Shown here: one piece after another, positions 31,840 to 39,043 of the stretch
How positions within the stretch are numbered: the first letter of the stretch is position 1
Layout of the letters: each line of letters starts with the position of its first letter
NCBI RefSeq assembly: GCF_016653615.1
Contig: NZ_CP067393.1
Coordinates: 1,565,673 to 1,629,672 of the forward strand
DNA: 64,000 nt
Direction of reading: 5' to 3'
From: Entomomonas asaccharolytica
Lineage (GTDB): Bacteria; Pseudomonadota; Gammaproteobacteria; Pseudomonadales; Pseudomonadaceae
Position numbers and translations under genes: made by a program
Notes under the pieces: model-generated
Seen by the model: only the letters and a program-made list of their open reading frames with translations
Database searches by the model: none
What the model was told of the DNA's origin: nothing

Positions 31840-33282
31840 ATGATTAAATTGCGTAATGGTGAAACGCTTCCTTTAGAAATGCATAAAATAAAAGTTGTAC
31901 AAAAAACCTATCTTCATCCTATACGGGAGCGGCTCAAAGCCATTACTGAAGCAAGCAACAATACTTTTTTATTGCCCACCCGAAATGTCTTTCTTGATAT
32001 GCTAACAGACAGTGGCACTAATGCAATGAGTGATCGACAAATTGCAGCCTCTATGATGGCTGATGATAGCTATGCAGGTAGTGAAACCTTTTACCGTTTA
32101 AAAGATAAATTAAAAAGTTTTTTCAATACGGAATATTTTCTTCCTGCCCATCAGGGCCGCGCTTGTGAAAATATCATCTCAGAAACCTTTGTTAAACCTG
32201 GCAATATTGTTCCAATGAACTATCATTTTACCACCACCTATGCCCATATTGCGAAACGTGGTGGTGAGATTGACGAATTACTAATTGATGAAGGGTTTAA
32301 AATTACCAGTGATAATCCTTTCAAAGGCAACATGTGCCCCAATAAATTACAAAAATTAATTGATGAAAAGGGTGATAGAATTGCTTATGTACGTATGGAG
32401 GCAGGGACTAACCTTGTTGGTGGCCAACCTTTCTCATTAGAAAACTTAGAAACTATCAGCAATATCTGCAAAACGAATAAAATTATGTTGGTGTTAGATG
32501 CTAGTTTGCTTTCTGATAACCTCTATTTTATTAAAGTTCGTGAACCTCGTGCAAAAGACATGTCAACTCAGGCAATTGTGCATGAAATTGCTAATCGTTG
32601 CGATATTATCTACTTTTCAGCAAGAAAACTGGGCAGCGCTCGTGGCGGTGGAATTTGTTCAAACAATGAACAACTTATAAATCAAATGAAAGAGCTTGTA
32701 CCACTTTATGAAGGATTTTTAACCTATGGTGGCATGTCAACTCGAGAAATGGAAGCTTTGGTAGTTGGGCTTGATGAAACATTAGACTTAGATATCATCT
32801 CCCAAGGCCCCATGATGATTAACTACATGTCAAAAGAATTGATTAAACGTGGTGTGCCTGTAATTACACCATCAGGAGGGTTAGGCTGCCACCTAGACGC
32901 AAAAGAGATTGTTAGTCATGTTCCACAGTCAGAATATCCTGCTGGAGCATTAGCAGCGGCTGTTTACCTGATTAGTGGTATTCGTGGTATGGAGCGAGGA
33001 ACAATGTCTGAGGCTAGAAAGCCAGATGGTACAGAAACACTTTCCTCCATGGAATTATTACGTTTAGCAATACCAAGACGAATGATGACACTTTCACAAA
33101 TCCAATATGCAGTTGACCGTATCCATTGGCTCTTTGATAATCGTCACTTAATTGGTGGTTTAGAATTTTTTGAAGAACCAAAAATCATGCGCTTTTTCTT
33201 CGGCAGACTAAGACCTTTAAGTGATTGGCAAGATAAATTAGTGGCAGCCTTTGAAAAAGATTTTGGCGAGAATGCTCGTTAG
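31840..33282 (+). CDS. Tyrosine phenol-lyase/tryptophanase-family PLP enzyme
   Basis: A fold type I beta-eliminating lyase of 480 residues, starting after an AGGAG site. It resembles tyrosine phenol-lyase (TPL) more than tryptophanase: FTTT (Thr124 region of TPL), NLVGGQP (Asn185), MERG (the Arg381 region), IPRR (Arg404) and a C-terminal RFF where tryptophanase has the RHF histidine. The lysine for PLP is Lys263 (SARKLG) and the PLP aspartate is Asp220. However, the TPL arginine after that aspartate is Leu223 here, and the usual SGKKD or SAKKD is ARKL. The substrate is therefore uncertain. Confidence 0.8.
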   Translation: MIKLRNGETLPLEMHKIKVVQKTYLHPIRERLKAITEASNNTFLLPTRNVFLDMLTDSGTNAMSDRQIAASMMADDSYAGSETFYRLKDKLKSFFNTEYFLPAHQGRACENIISETFVKPGNIVPMNYHFTTTYAHIAKRGGEIDELLIDEGFKITSDNPFKGNMCPNKLQKLIDEKGDRIAYVRMEAGTNLVGGQPFSLENLETISNICKTNKIMLVLDASLLSDNLYFIKVREPRAKDMSTQAIVHEIANRCDIIYFSARKLGSARGGGICSNNEQLINQMKELVPLYEGFLTYGGMSTREMEALVVGLDETLDLDIISQGPMMINYMSKELIKRGVPVITPSGGLGCHLDAKEIVSHVPQSEYPAGALAAAVYLISGIRGMERGTMSEARKPDGTETLSSMELLRLAIPRRMMTLSQIQYAVDRIHWLFDNRHLIGGLEFFEEPKIMRFFFGRLRPLSDWQDKLVAAFEKDFGENAR

Positions 33283-33302
33283 TAATACTATTTATTAATG
33301 AA

Positions 33303-33335
33303 AAAGCCAGTATATCTTTTGATAATACTGGCTTT
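33303..33335 (+). terminator. Terminator after the lyase gene
   Basis: The stem AAAGCCAGTAT with ATACTGGCTTT (11 bp, perfect, 11-base loop) is followed by GTTTTAC. It lies 20 bases after the stop. Confidence 0.8.
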
Positions 33336-33367
33336 GTTTTACTAGTTTGTACACCAAAAACTAGAGG

Positions 33368-33382
33368 CTATTCCCACTCAAT
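33368..33382. repeat. Left attachment site (att) of the guaA island
   Basis: CTATTCCCACTCAAT is identical to 40473-40487. The next six bases, CGTAGC, match TGTTGC at guaA except at two third-codon positions, so this end carries a synonymous guaA terminus (ATIEWE-stop on the minus strand). Confidence 0.88.
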
Positions 33383-33442
33383 CGTAGCGCCAACTAATTT
33401 TTATTTATTAATTAATAAGTTATAAATTCAAAAAAATACTTA

Positions 33443-33460
33443 TACCGTTAAAAATACCGT
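33443..33460. repeat. Putative integrase arm sites, left end
   Basis: Two direct copies of TACCGT (33443-33448 and 33455-33460) lie 60-80 bases inside the left attachment site. A third lies at 33667-33672. The same hexamer is repeated five times at the right end. The rest of the gap 33383-33937 is AT-rich and holds no gene; it should contain the cargo promoter. Confidence 0.55.
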
Positions 33461-33937
33461 GCAATCCTTAGTGGATACACCATAAATAATTGAATTAATT
33501 AAAAAATATTTATAATCAGATAGTTATAAAATTTTAATAAAAAATATTATTTTTGAAAAACCACCTGCAATCTTTTTATACAATACATTGCACATTAACC
33601 ATATGATTATAAATAAAAAGACTATTCTTTATGAGCTCAATATTACCTCAAAATATTAAAATTTAATACCGTTTGTTAGAGTGAAAAGTGCAAACTGTGC
33701 TTTTAATTTATAAAAAGCTGGAAAGATATTGCCAAATTTTTTCACCAGTTTGATAACTGATTTTCTTTTATCGCCTGTTGACTGAACAACGTATTTGTTT
33801 CTTAAAAATATAATGAATTAATCAGTTTTTAATAAAAATATAAACTACATATCATTGGTTTAGCTGATGCCGTTTACTTACAATCACCAGTAAACTATGT
33901 TATATTTTTGGCCAACATTCCTGATTAGAAATGACCT

Positions 33938-34594
33938 ATGGATATTAAACTCGGTAAAAACGATAAACGTTATGTAGAAGGTTCAGACGACGTTTATGAA
34001 ATCATGCAGCGTATTCTACGTCGTGAAAATAAGATAGACAGAGAAAAAGAACATTTCTGGATTATCGGCATGAACGAAGCAGGATACATTCTGTATATCG
34101 AGTTAATTGCATTAGGCACTGTAAGATCTGTTCCAGTCGAACCTATGAATATCTATCGTGTTGCCGTAATGAAAAACGCTACACGGGTAATAGCCGTTCA
34201 CAACCATCCTTCAGGACGATTAGTCCCCTCAAAAGACGACTTAGATATAACCGATCGCCTTATTCAGGTAGGCCGGATACTCAATATTGCCCTAGTAGAT
34301 CACCTTATCATCAGCACCGAAGCCTATGAGTCTTTTAGAGGTATGGGCTTAATGGATGAGCTAGAGAAAAGCCTTAAGTATGTGCCGACTTATCAGGTGA
34401 TAGAGCAGATTCGGAAAGAAGAGAAGAAGATTGCCAGGGATGCAATAAAAGCTACTAAAGAAATGCTTAAGACTGAGCGTGCTCAAAAAGAAGCTTTGGT
34501 TTTCGCCTTATTTGAAAAAAGTGTTTCTGTTGAAGCTATTGCAAAAATTTTGGATGTAAAAGTTAAAGAGATTGAAAGAATAATAAATAAATAA
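33938..34594 (+). CDS. RadC/JAB-domain protein with helical C-terminal tail
   Basis: A 218-residue protein with a RadC-type JAB/MPN metalloprotease-like fold. The metal motif HxH-x7-SxxD is complete: His88, His90, Ser98 and Asp101 (HNHPSGRLVPSKDD), with a glutamate upstream. It lacks the N-terminal helix-hairpin-helix of full RadC. After residue 150 there is a charged helical tail ending in a small helix-turn-helix-like segment (SVEAIAKILDVKVKEIERIINK), reminiscent of Rpn-family tails. The sequence reads like the JAB proteins of Bacteroidota. It is the first cargo gene of the guaA island, 28 bases before the DUF6119 gene. RadC proteins are common in mobile islands, but their activity is unknown. 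Confidence 0.88.
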   Translation: MDIKLGKNDKRYVEGSDDVYEIMQRILRRENKIDREKEHFWIIGMNEAGYILYIELIALGTVRSVPVEPMNIYRVAVMKNATRVIAVHNHPSGRLVPSKDDLDITDRLIQVGRILNIALVDHLIISTEAYESFRGMGLMDELEKSLKYVPTYQVIEQIRKEEKKIARDAIKATKEMLKTERAQKEALVFALFEKSVSVEAIAKILDVKVKEIERIINK

Positions 34595-34622
34595 AATAGT
34601 GACTTATGGAAGGTAATATATT

Positions 34623-36470
34623 ATGAAAACTAGACCCTTTTCTATTTTTCTTCTCAAACAAGGTTATAACGCAAGTAATTCTATAAAGCCTACTAGTGAC
34701 TTACTTTCCAATATTGGCGCTAGTAATTTACCTGAAAGTGCATCTTTATATATTGCAGATAACATGGAAACCACTCCTTGGTGGGTAAATTATTTTGGTA
34801 TTGAAAGTAATTTAACCCAGAAAAATAAAGGGGCATTAATATTTTTACCTGTAGATGATAGGTGTTTTGCTTTATCGTTTGGATTCGTATCTCATCATTT
34901 AATTGATGCATCTTATGAATATGACTTTGGTTTAAAAGTTACTCTTAATAGTTTAGATCCACAAGAACTTAGAAGTGCAGATATTGTAGACCCTAGCGCC
35001 GCCAGAAGAAAAAGAATGCAGTTACCAATAACATCCGATTTAACATATTTAGATTTTGATAGTAATAGTGAGATATTAAAAAGCTTAACAGGTAAAGTTA
35101 AGAGTGAATATGTTAATTTATTTAAAAATGCTACAGGTTCAATAAGTTTGAGAGTAGGTTTAAAAATAGAACCTGAAAATTTATTAGGGTTATGTCAACA
35201 ACTTTTAACATTATATAATAGTGAAGAATATTTAACATCATTTCCCAATATTCAGAAAATAATGCCTGAAAAAGATCCAGTAAAAGTTGCAATATTAAAC
35301 AATATTCTTTTAGAGAATTTTATTAATAGAAACCAAGATCTATTATTATCAGTACCTGAAATTATAGACTATAAAGATAATATTTTCTGTACATTTAGTG
35401 GTAAAGCAGGTATACAAAAAGTATACTCTGATGTATCACTCAATGGTTTTTATGATTACTTAGATGATCGTGGTATAAATGAAATTACATTAGATATATT
35501 GAAAAAAACCGAATTAAACTTATGTGATAGTGATGGGAAAACTACTGGATCATATAGTGTTTATCGTAGTTTGATTTTTGATACTCCTCTTCAATCAGAT
35601 AATCATATTTATCATCTATGTGAAGGTGAATGGTATCGTATTGATACCGACTATCTAGCTAAACTAAAAGAATCTATTGATGCAGTATGTGAAGATACCA
35701 ATCTTATTGCATATAATCATGATAATAGAAATAACGGAGTTTTGACATATAGTGAAGAAAATTATAATCAAGCAGCTATAGAAGGAAAAGAAAACTTTTT
35801 TTGTTTAGATCAAACAAATATTAGTCCTGATGGGTACTCTCAAATTGAACCTTGCGATATATTGACGTTTAATGAGCAAGCTGAACAATGTATTTTATAC
35901 CATATAAAAATATCCTCTCGCTCATCACAGCTAAGCCATCTTTTTAACCAAGGAGCAAATTCAATTGAATTATTATATTTAGAAGAAACTTGTAGGGATA
36001 AATTAAAAGAGTTACTACAGCAACAAATAAATAATGATTTAACTATAATTAACAATATTATTGATAAAAAAAATTATAAAGTAATCTTTGGAATAATAAC
36101 AAAAAAAGATAAAAATCTTCGCTCAGATAATCTTCCATTGTTTTCAAAAATTAGCTTATTAAGAGTGTTGCGTGCACTCGAGCTATCAAAAACAGAAGTA
36201 TCGCTTACATTTATTCAAGATGATAGTCTAATAAAAGAAGGCTATAGTAAACATCCTCAGATAATAGCAATCATTAAAAATGATGAACATGGAAAAAAAG
36301 AGCTTTACCCTTTCCAAGGACAAGTTTTTTCTCATACTATAAAAATAAATCGTTGTGATAAAAATATAAAAGAGCATGATGTTGATACAAAATTCAAAGT
36401 ATACGTAAAGGAAAACGAAAATGGCGAACTTACATATTTACGTAGTGGTGGATATGAGGTCATACAATAA
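34623..36470 (+). CDS. DUF6119 (TIGR04141-type) island protein with nuclease-like motif
   Basis: A 615-residue protein. The N-terminal half shows the pattern of the sporadically distributed TIGR04141/DUF6119 family: an opening SIFLLKQGYN, then WWVNYFGI, NKGALIFLPVDDRCFALSFGFVSHHL, YEYDFGLKVTLNSLDP, RSADI, and later SLTGKV. In the C-terminal half, IEPCDIL (Glu409, Asp412) followed after 14 residues by YHIKISSRSSQLSHLFNQG (Lys429) looks like the E/D-x(n)-xK core of PD-(D/E)xK nucleases. This is my reading of the motif, not an established activity. A GGAAGG site precedes the ATG. It is the second gene of a two-gene operon with the RadC-like gene. Confidence 0.75.
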   Translation: MKTRPFSIFLLKQGYNASNSIKPTSDLLSNIGASNLPESASLYIADNMETTPWWVNYFGIESNLTQKNKGALIFLPVDDRCFALSFGFVSHHLIDASYEYDFGLKVTLNSLDPQELRSADIVDPSAARRKRMQLPITSDLTYLDFDSNSEILKSLTGKVKSEYVNLFKNATGSISLRVGLKIEPENLLGLCQQLLTLYNSEEYLTSFPNIQKIMPEKDPVKVAILNNILLENFINRNQDLLLSVPEIIDYKDNIFCTFSGKAGIQKVYSDVSLNGFYDYLDDRGINEITLDILKKTELNLCDSDGKTTGSYSVYRSLIFDTPLQSDNHIYHLCEGEWYRIDTDYLAKLKESIDAVCEDTNLIAYNHDNRNNGVLTYSEENYNQAAIEGKENFFCLDQTNISPDGYSQIEPCDILTFNEQAEQCILYHIKISSRSSQLSHLFNQGANSIELLYLEETCRDKLKELLQQQINNDLTIINNIIDKKNYKVIFGIITKKDKNLRSDNLPLFSKISLLRVLRALELSKTEVSLTFIQDDSLIKEGYSKHPQIIAIIKNDEHGKKELYPFQGQVFSHTIKINRCDKNIKEHDVDTKFKVYVKENENGELTYLRSGGYEVIQ

Positions 36471-36832
36471 TATTTTCTTGTCATCTATAACAAAAAAATA
36501 TTTTAATGGTTGTTATTATTGCTGCACATCATGTCATACAAGTTAAAACAATTAATTTTCATGCTATAAATTTGTGGAATTTGCGGTTTAATTCGCACAA
36601 ATTTATAGCAATTTACAACTATTCAATACCCTTAATCTTTTAAAGCCAAGAAGAATTTATTATCCATATTATAACTTTTTAATTTAACCATTCATTAAAT
36701 CATGAGGGTTATTTTACTTGTAAACTCTAGTCTTGCTATCTACTATATTGGTCGTTTTATTGCTTTTATTGCTCAATATCACAGAGCTACCAACTTCTAG
36801 CCCTACAATTTTAAGCCTCAACTTAAAGATAA
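36471..36832. other. Gap between convergent island genes, with long inverted repeat
   Basis: No gene is present in these 362 bases. The main feature is an extended hairpin at 36563-36609 (listed separately). The rest is AT-rich. Confidence 0.6.
36563..36609. repeat. Extended inverted repeat between DUF6119 and alpA genes
   Basis: GCTATAAATTTGTG (36563-36576) and CACAAATTTATAGC (36596-36609) are perfectly complementary, and the inner GAATT/AATTC extends the stem by 5 pairs past one bulged base. No U-run follows on either side. It sits between two convergent genes and may serve as a terminator or a protein-binding site. Confidence 0.7.
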
Positions 36833-37030
36833 TTATTTACTTTTTCTCTCCTTTCTAGCTAAACGCTCATCAATCCAAGCATCAATATCGCTCTCTAACC
36901 AAGCTACGGCTCGTTGGCCTATCTTGAACTGCTTAGGAAATGTATTTTGTTTAATGTGTAGATAAATAGTGGCTCTTTTTAAGCCAGTTTTTTCCATTAC
37001 TTGAGGTAATCGGAGTAGAGTTTTGCTCAT
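36833..37030 (-). CDS. AlpA-family phage-type regulator
   Basis: A 65-residue helix-turn-helix protein: LLRLPQVMEKTGLKRATIYLHIKQNTFPKQFKIGQRAVAWLESDIDAWIDER. The TFPK, G-x-R-AVAW and DIDAWI pattern is diagnostic of AlpA/Prophage CP4-57 regulators, which control integrase or excision functions in P4-like elements. It starts within the stop of the upstream recombinase gene (4-base overlap), so the two are co-transcribed. Confidence 0.93.
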   Translation of the reverse strand: MSKTLLRLPQVMEKTGLKRATIYLHIKQNTFPKQFKIGQRAVAWLESDIDAWIDERLARKERKSK

Positions 37031-37926
37031 TGTTCTACTCCTGTATTACCATAAACCAGCTTGATATAGCGTCCTCTGCCATCACCATGACCTAAATCCA
37101 TTGAAACCATAGCCATGACTTCCTTTTCTGAATGTCCCTGTGCTTTGTAATAACGCATTAAATCCTGAGCAAAGGCATACCTTAAGCTATGAGGTGCTAA
37201 TTTACCCGTTAACCCAATTGCACTACAATGATTACGCCAGTAAGTCATTGCCTGTTTCAAAGTAGCTTTGTTAATTAATTTTCCATTTTGCTTTTCAGCG
37301 ATCGCTACTGCATTATTGATGGCATTAATTACTCTGGTTCTGTCTAATATTGTCGTTTCCCTTGGTCTACCGCCTTTCGTGCCGAAAATAACTTTAAGTC
37401 TACTAGCACCATTAGTCAGAGCTGTTTGCCATGTTTTAAGGGATTGGCAGCTTTGTACAGCTTCTTCACCTCTTAAACCTAATACTCTGGCAATTTCAAT
37501 AGTGGCGGCTAATGCAGGGCTTTTCTGGAAGGCTTTTTGGTAAATTTCTTGATACTGAATATCAGTAATAGCGACTTTGGTTCCTTTTCTACTATCGCCT
37601 GTTAATCCTAAAGCCTCATTACTGATAAGAGGGGAGTTGGCAAGTTTGCTCCGATTTTCCATTCTCAGTACTTTTCTGATAGCGGACATTTCATTTTTTA
37701 AGGTTCGCTTTTTTACGCCCTGTTCAAGGCGCTGAGTTATATAGCCCTGAATATATTTTGTTTTGATTTGGCTTATATCTCTAATTTGGATGTTATTGGC
37801 TTTTAAATAACTACTAAAGCGTTTAACGTGTAATTTCCTTGCATGTTCTGTTGTTCCTGAACCTTTAGCCTGCATAGCTGCTTGCTTCAACTGTTGATTC
37901 AGACTTTTCGATTTATTCTTTTTCAT
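37027..37926 (-). CDS. Second tyrosine recombinase (Integrase_1 family)
   Basis: A 299-residue recombinase. An N-terminal SAM-like core-binding part (HARKLHVKRFSSYLKANN to about residue 95) precedes the catalytic domain. Catalytic residues visible are the arginine of LGLRGEEAV, HSLRYAFA (His-x-x-Arg), LGHGDGR (second His) and the tyrosine of RYIKLVY. The layout fits the integrase domain family usually annotated with PF12834/PF12835. It differs from the P4-type integrase at the right end, so the island carries two distinct recombinases. It is cotranscribed with alpA. Confidence 0.87.
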   Translation of the reverse strand: MKKNKSKSLNQQLKQAAMQAKGSGTTEHARKLHVKRFSSYLKANNIQIRDISQIKTKYIQGYITQRLEQGVKKRTLKNEMSAIRKVLRMENRSKLANSPLISNEALGLTGDSRKGTKVAITDIQYQEIYQKAFQKSPALAATIEIARVLGLRGEEAVQSCQSLKTWQTALTNGASRLKVIFGTKGGRPRETTILDRTRVINAINNAVAIAEKQNGKLINKATLKQAMTYWRNHCSAIGLTGKLAPHSLRYAFAQDLMRYYKAQGHSEKEVMAMVSMDLGHGDGRGRYIKLVYGNTGVEQ

Positions 37927-37977
37927 GATTTTTCCTCAAAGCGTAGTTAATTGTTTTCTCTGGCGCGTGCTGTTTCG

Positions 37978-38025
37978 AAATAACCAACAACAAAAAGTGT
38001 TTACTTTTTCCTGACTTGGTTATTT
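37978..38025. repeat. Nested inverted repeat upstream of the Integrase_1 gene
   Basis: Outer arms AAATAACCAA (37978-37987) and TTGGTTATTT (38016-38025) enclose inner arms AAAAAGT (37992-37998) and ACTTTTT (38003-38009) with a GTTT loop. It lies about 50 bases upstream of the recombinase start on the minus strand and could be an operator or an attenuator. Confidence 0.7.
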
Positions 38026-38068
38026 TTGAGCGATACCTTTGCACCAGAGCGGAACAACGTTGAGGTCA

Positions 38069-38121
38069 AGGGGTTCGGTTGATGTACTCTGTACGACCGC
38101 CTGTTAATCAGGTTATCCCCT
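38069..38121. repeat. Candidate three-way-junction element
   Basis: AGGGG (38069-38073) pairs with CCCCT (38117-38121). Inside are two more hairpins: CGGT/ACCG (38076-38079, 38096-38099), itself enclosing GTAC-TCT-GTAC (38084-38094), and CCTG-TTAAT-CAGG (38100-38112). All stems are perfect. Folded, this is a closed three-way junction of 53 bases. Confidence 0.55.
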
Positions 38122-38250
38122 CATGTCATGGATGGTGACAAGCCATCGGTATCGGTCAAATCCTCCTGAAATAATTATGAAAAGTGATGAAATTATCTAA
38201 TAAACCCGTATAAAGCCTGATAATTAAGGCTTAAGACTGTGTTAGTAAAC

Positions 38251-38287
38251 GGCGTCACCTTCTAGCTCTACGCTTTAAGGTGACGCC
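38251..38287. repeat. Perfect 11-bp inverted repeat
   Basis: GGCGTCACCTT (38251-38261) and AAGGTGACGCC (38277-38287) are exact reverse complements with a 15-base spacer. They are GC-rich compared with the surroundings. No U-run follows. Confidence 0.75.
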
Positions 38288-38345
38288 TTAGTGCAGTTTA
38301 AGTCTGAAACTTAGCCGTTGTTGATTAGCAAAAAAGCAACAGGAA

Positions 38346-38373
38346 AAGGGACTAAGCTTAAGCAAAGTCCCTT
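38346..38373. repeat. 8-bp inverted repeat, possible terminator
   Basis: AAGGGACT (38346-38353) and AGTCCCTT (38366-38373) flank a 12-base loop that itself contains the palindrome GCTTAAGC. ATTATCATTT follows, so weak termination on the plus strand is possible. Confidence 0.55.
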
Positions 38374-38600
38374 ATTATCATTTGTGCCGTAGGAACGGTT
38401 AAATGAAAAAGGATTGAGCATTAATGAACGCTTTTACAGCAGTTCATTAAGCTTCAATAAACAGAACTAGGCACCCATTAAATTAATAAATAAAACAGGT
38501 TTAACAAAATAATAGACAGCAAATGGCTTAATAAAATAAATATACTCCCTACTACTTTCTATTATGAAAGCAGTCCACGTGCAGACAGAAGTTTAATCAC

Positions 38601-38717
38601 GTGAAAAGGTTTGGTTCTTATTCAGGTTTTTCACCTGAACAGAGACTCGAAAGAACCTGTCTCACTGGGATTGTGGATGGCCCCACACGGCATGTTGCGT
38701 TCCACGAACGCTTTCAC
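38601..38717 (+). ncRNA. Candidate structured RNA, possibly C4-antisense-like
   Basis: About 117 bases fold into a closed, nested structure. A closing stem pairs GTGAAA (38601-38606) with TTTCAC (38712-38717). A first arm pairs GGTTCTT/AAGAACC (38613-38619, 38651-38657) and encloses TTCAGGT/ACCTGAA (38621-38627, 38633-38639). A terminal hairpin is GCGTT-CCACG-AACGC (38697-38711). GTGG/CCAC in the middle could add another. P4-like elements encode the C4 immunity RNA, and the position in an AlpA/P4-integrase island fits, but I cannot confirm homology. The strand is chosen by the clearer fold and is not certain. Confidence 0.45.
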
Positions 38718-38934
38718 ATAGGGCTTATTATAGGTAGAGTAAAACAAAAATCAATAGCAGGAAATAAAAATATCAATTATAAACAATGAGTTATGCTGAT
38801 ATTTTTAGATTTAAATGGGCGCTAATGGAAATCTTTAGACTGTAAAGGACAATAAAAATAATTTTTATTTTTTTGATATCTATCATGTTTTGTATGAGCA
38901 CAATAACATCGATGTTCTCTGAACTTATTATGCG

Positions 38935-38978
38935 TCCCCTTAAATCATCAAAAGTTAACTTTTGATGATTTAAGGGGA
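38935..38978. repeat. 44-bp perfect palindrome
   Basis: Every base from 38935 to 38978 pairs with its mirror. The left arm reads TCCCCTTAAATCATCAAAAG up to the centre GTT, and the centre is GTTAAC. There is no spacer. It lies 65 bases after the integrase stop. No U-run follows on the minus strand, so it is not a standard terminator. Confidence 0.9.
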
Positions 38979-39043
38979 GATATTTATTATTTTCATGTTC
39001 TCAAATGTACCATGTGTTATCGAATTGAGTTTAGTCAACGCTG

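Larger units (their letters stand above)
37927..39043. other. Gene-free, structure-rich segment of the island
   Basis: This 1.1-kb stretch between two recombinase genes holds no convincing gene. It holds at least six inverted repeats, several perfect, and its local GC content is higher than in the surrounding intergenic DNA at 38040-38170 and 38570-38720. The repeats are listed separately. Candidate roles are a replication origin, a regulatory RNA, or recombination and excision control. Confidence 0.7.

Noticed and set aside
38096-38121. tRNA-Asn-like anticodon arm (CCTGTTAATCAGG)
   Set aside because: The loop resembles a GTT anticodon arm, but there is no acceptor stem, D-loop or T-loop at the right distances.
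33866-38258. Similar sequence AGTAAACGGC(A/G)TCA near the radC start and at 38246
   Set aside because: The match is about 14-15 bases with one mismatch in inverted orientation. It is too short to exclude chance and has no clear structural role.
38570-38720. Retron msr-msd-like RNA
   Set aside because: The stems recall a retron, but no reverse transcriptase gene is present anywhere in the island.
38601-38789. 62-codon open frame starting with GTG in the island
   Set aside because: It coincides with the nested hairpins of the candidate RNA, has no clear ribosome-binding site, and its translation resembles no family I know.
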